Source of the DNA: SAR324 cluster bacterium REDSEA-S27_B3
GTDB lineage: Bacteria > SAR324 > NAC60-12
Assembly: GCA_001627865.1 (NCBI GenBank)
Contig: LUQO01000012.1
Location: forward strand, 1-64,000
Length of the DNA stretch: 64,000 bases
Direction: 5' to 3'
In this document: piece after piece, positions 62,227-64,000 of the stretch
Numbering within the stretch: position 1 is the stretch's first letter
How the letters are laid out: the number at the start of each line of letters is the position of its first letter
Notes under the pieces: model-generated
What the model saw: only the letters and a program-made list of their open reading frames with translations
What the model was told of the DNA's origin: nothing
The model's database searches: none
Program-made: the position numbers and the translations under genes

Positions 62227-63620
62227 TGAATACTGAAGTTTCAGAAAATAGTACTGTTGCGTCTAAAGCACTTTTCCGGGATGTGGAATTTGACAACATT
62301 CTCAAATGCGTACATTGCGGACTCTGTCTTGACAGCTGTCCTACCTACAGGGAACTAGCTGATGAAAAAGATTCACCTCGCGGCCGTCTCTATTTAATGC
62401 GTGGCCTGTGGGAAGGTGAACTGGAACTCAAGCCGCAAGTGATTGAACCCTTGAACCGCTGCATCGATTGCCGTGCCTGCGAAAGCGCTTGTCCTTCTGG
62501 TGTGCCATTTGGTGAACTGCTGGAAAAAACGCGAGGCATTATTCTGGAGAACAAATCACAAAGCCTTAAAGAAAGATTGTCCAGAGCTTTGCTGCTGAAA
62601 GGCCTGTTCCGTTCCACAGCTTTAATGATTGCCGCCAGTCGTCTTTTGAAATTATACTCTGCCCTTGGTCTACCCAAACTTATCACAAAAACTTTTGTGG
62701 GCAAATTGCTTCCAAAATCCTTCGTTTTTCAACAGCATTTGCTACCTGACTGCTCAGGTGAGTCCTTCAAACAAAAACACGCGGATAAAAATTTCTTACC
62801 GTTGCAGGCACATGAAAGTCAAAAAGTCGATTCACAAATTCAGCAAACAAATTTAAAAGTCGGAATGTTCACGGGATGCATCATGGATGTTTCGGAAAAA
62901 GCGATTCATAATTCAACATTGACTCTGCTGCGCCACATCGGCTGCGAAGTGGTGATTCCTGGAAATCAGGTTTGCTGCGGCGCACTGCATGTTCACAGCG
63001 GTGACAGGAAGACTGCAAGAGAATTTGCAGTAAAGAATCTTGCCGCGTTCGAGCCGCGTAATCTGGACGCAACCATCACAAATGCAGCAGGCTGCGGTGC
63101 TCAGTTGAAAGAGTATAATCACCTTTTTGCTGAAGGCACAGCTGAAGCACAGAAAAACTGGAGAGGCTTTGAAAACAATATTATTGATGTTCTTGAATTC
63201 CTTTCCAGATACGCGGAAAAGCTAAAAAAACTGCCCTTCAGGGAGGAAGAAGATACGGTTCTTTACGACGCGCCGTGTCACTTGATGCATGCTCAGAAAG
63301 TGGATGAAAATCCCCGAAAACTTCTAAGCAGTTTGCCGGGAGTGAATTTGGTTACACTCACTGAATCAAACTGGTGCTGCGGTTCAGGGGGGATTTATAA
63401 TCTTGTTCAGCCGGATCTTTCAAATGCTGTGCTGGAAAGAAAAATCGAATCTGTCCGCCAGACACTTAGTGCCAACCCCGGAGCCTCCTCAATTGTCACC
63501 GGAAATCCCGGATGCCTTTACCAAATTCGTGCAGGATTACGAAGCAACGATATCGACCTGCGCATTCTCCACCCTGCAGTTTATATGATGGAACGCCTGA
63601 AAATAAATGGATCCCCGTAA
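62226..63620 (+). CDS. glcF: Glycolate oxidase iron-sulfur subunit GlcF
   Basis: 464 aa. Two N-terminal [4Fe-4S] motifs, CVHCGLCLDSCP and CIDCRACESACPSG, carry electrons from the flavin subunits to the membrane. Two CCG domains follow, with MFTGCIMDV, NQVCCGALHVHSGD, YDAPCHLMHAQKV and NWCCGSGGIYN. It shares 14 bp with the glycerate kinase gene. Confidence 0.95.
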   Translation: MNTEVSENSTVASKALFRDVEFDNILKCVHCGLCLDSCPTYRELADEKDSPRGRLYLMRGLWEGELELKPQVIEPLNRCIDCRACESACPSGVPFGELLEKTRGIILENKSQSLKERLSRALLLKGLFRSTALMIAASRLLKLYSALGLPKLITKTFVGKLLPKSFVFQQHLLPDCSGESFKQKHADKNFLPLQAHESQKVDSQIQQTNLKVGMFTGCIMDVSEKAIHNSTLTLLRHIGCEVVIPGNQVCCGALHVHSGDRKTAREFAVKNLAAFEPRNLDATITNAAGCGAQLKEYNHLFAEGTAEAQKNWRGFENNIIDVLEFLSRYAEKLKKLPFREEEDTVLYDAPCHLMHAQKVDENPRKLLSSLPGVNLVTLTESNWCCGSGGIYNLVQPDLSNAVLERKIESVRQTLSANPGASSIVTGNPGCLYQIRAGLRSNDIDLRILHPAVYMMERLKINGSP

Positions 63621-64000
63621 ATTCATTAATTCCCTGTTTGAAACAGCGGTTGCCGCAGCACAGCCCAGTCAATGTGTTCCGCCCTTCCTTTCTAAATTTA
63701 ATTTTTCCGCACGTACTGTGGTTTTTGGCGCGGGCAAGGCCTCCGCTGAAATGGCACGGGTTGTTGAACAGCATATTACCGGCAAACTGGAAGGGTTGGT
63801 AATCACCCGTTACGGTCATGCAGTAGAGTGTCAGCAGATAGAAATTGTTGAAGCAGGGCATCCGGTCCCTGATAACAATGGCATGAAAGCAGCGTCAAAA
63901 ATGCTTGAAATTGCTTCCGGACTGACTGAGCAAGATAACGTACTGTGCCTGATTTCTGGTGGAGGATCTTCGCTGCTGTCGCTTCCTGCTCCTGGATTAC
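63607..64000 (+). CDS. Glycerate 2-kinase (DUF4147 family), partial at window end
   Basis: The start is ATG at 63607, overlapping glcF by 14 bp, and the ORF runs off the window after about 131 codons. The visible part reads RTVVFGAGKASAEMARVVEQH, then GLVITRYGHAVECQQIEIVEAGHPVPDNNGMKAA and LCLISGGGSSLLSLPAPG, all hallmarks of the GckA/TtuD/GLYCTK family. It would phosphorylate glycerate to 2-phosphoglycerate. This links glycolate oxidation to central carbon metabolism through the glycerate pathway. Confidence 0.9.
   Translation, partial: MDPRKFINSLFETAVAAAQPSQCVPPFLSKFNFSARTVVFGAGKASAEMARVVEQHITGKLEGLVITRYGHAVECQQIEIVEAGHPVPDNNGMKAASKMLEIASGLTEQDNVLCLISGGGSSLLSLPAPGL

Noticed and set aside
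1-64000. tRNA genes, CRISPR arrays, prophage or defence islands
   Set aside because: I found no tRNA-like cloverleaf, no regularly spaced direct repeats of 25-40 bp outside coding repeats, and no phage structural or defence gene set. The eye can miss a single tRNA, so a tRNAscan-SE run would be decisive.

Overview
The window is a gene-dense stretch of chromosome from a Gram-negative (diderm) bacterium. It carries Tol-Pal components, an Omp85-like barrel, a lipoprotein-releasing permease, type II secretion pseudopilins, TatA and a FliN flagellar switch protein. Base composition looks moderately AT-rich (roughly 40% GC by eye, not counted). A MinD/FlhG ATPase paired with an HTH protein, 7Fe ferredoxin FdxA, a class A RNase P RNA and a GlcDEF-glycerate kinase operon suggest a proteobacterium of the former 'delta' grade. 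A marine SAR324-like lineage is possible, but that placement is inference. I saw no rRNA, tRNA, CRISPR array, prophage or intact insertion sequence.

Layout. 0.1-4.0 kb (minus): oligopeptide/dipeptide ABC ATPases and binding protein. 4.4-10.9 kb (plus): rpsD with a structured leader, alaS, a LolC/E-type permease, fdxA, rpmF, plsX. 10.9-12.3 kb: a hypothetical protein and a glycerophosphodiester phosphodiesterase. 12.3-24.2 kb (almost all minus): trpD, a degenerate NadD-like/CinA-like fusion, an isopropylmalate/citramalate synthase homologue, a small membrane protein, a HAD phosphatase, a LysM amidase with a tandem LysM paralogue, a small unknown, an HNH nuclease coupled to tolB, tolB and a TolA/TonB-like protein. 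24.4-35.4 kb: HU, PBP1A, a YdcF-like protein, carB, an R3H protein and Lon. 35.6-43.8 kb: a lipoprotein, hemL, fliN, tatA, pal-tolQ-tolR, a CNNM protein, an outer-membrane barrel and a YciO/Sua5 protein. 43.8-46.5 kb: pseudopilins GspG-H-I-J and rnpB. 46.5-53.1 kb (mostly minus): HTH/J-like protein, FlhG-like ATPase, a TPR-like membrane protein, Era, Ppx/GppA, HIT. 53.1-59.2 kb: an inactive-looking M1 peptidase fused to a barrel, a DUF3426-like protein, a COG3146-like acyltransferase and a serine recombinase lacking its serine. 59.5-64 kb: glcD-glcE-glcF and a partial glycerate 2-kinase.

Functional themes. Envelope maintenance dominates: the split Tol-Pal system, PBP1A, the amidase, lipoprotein export and barrels. 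The terminal operon would oxidise glycolate to glyoxylate and phosphorylate glycerate, a salvage route that fits use of phytoplankton-derived glycolate. The most unusual items are enzyme-like proteins whose catalytic residues have been replaced: the M1/barrel fusion, the NadD/CinA fusion and the recombinase. Next come the rpsD leader with a 9-bp long-range pairing and the HNH gene coupled to tolB by a TAATG junction.
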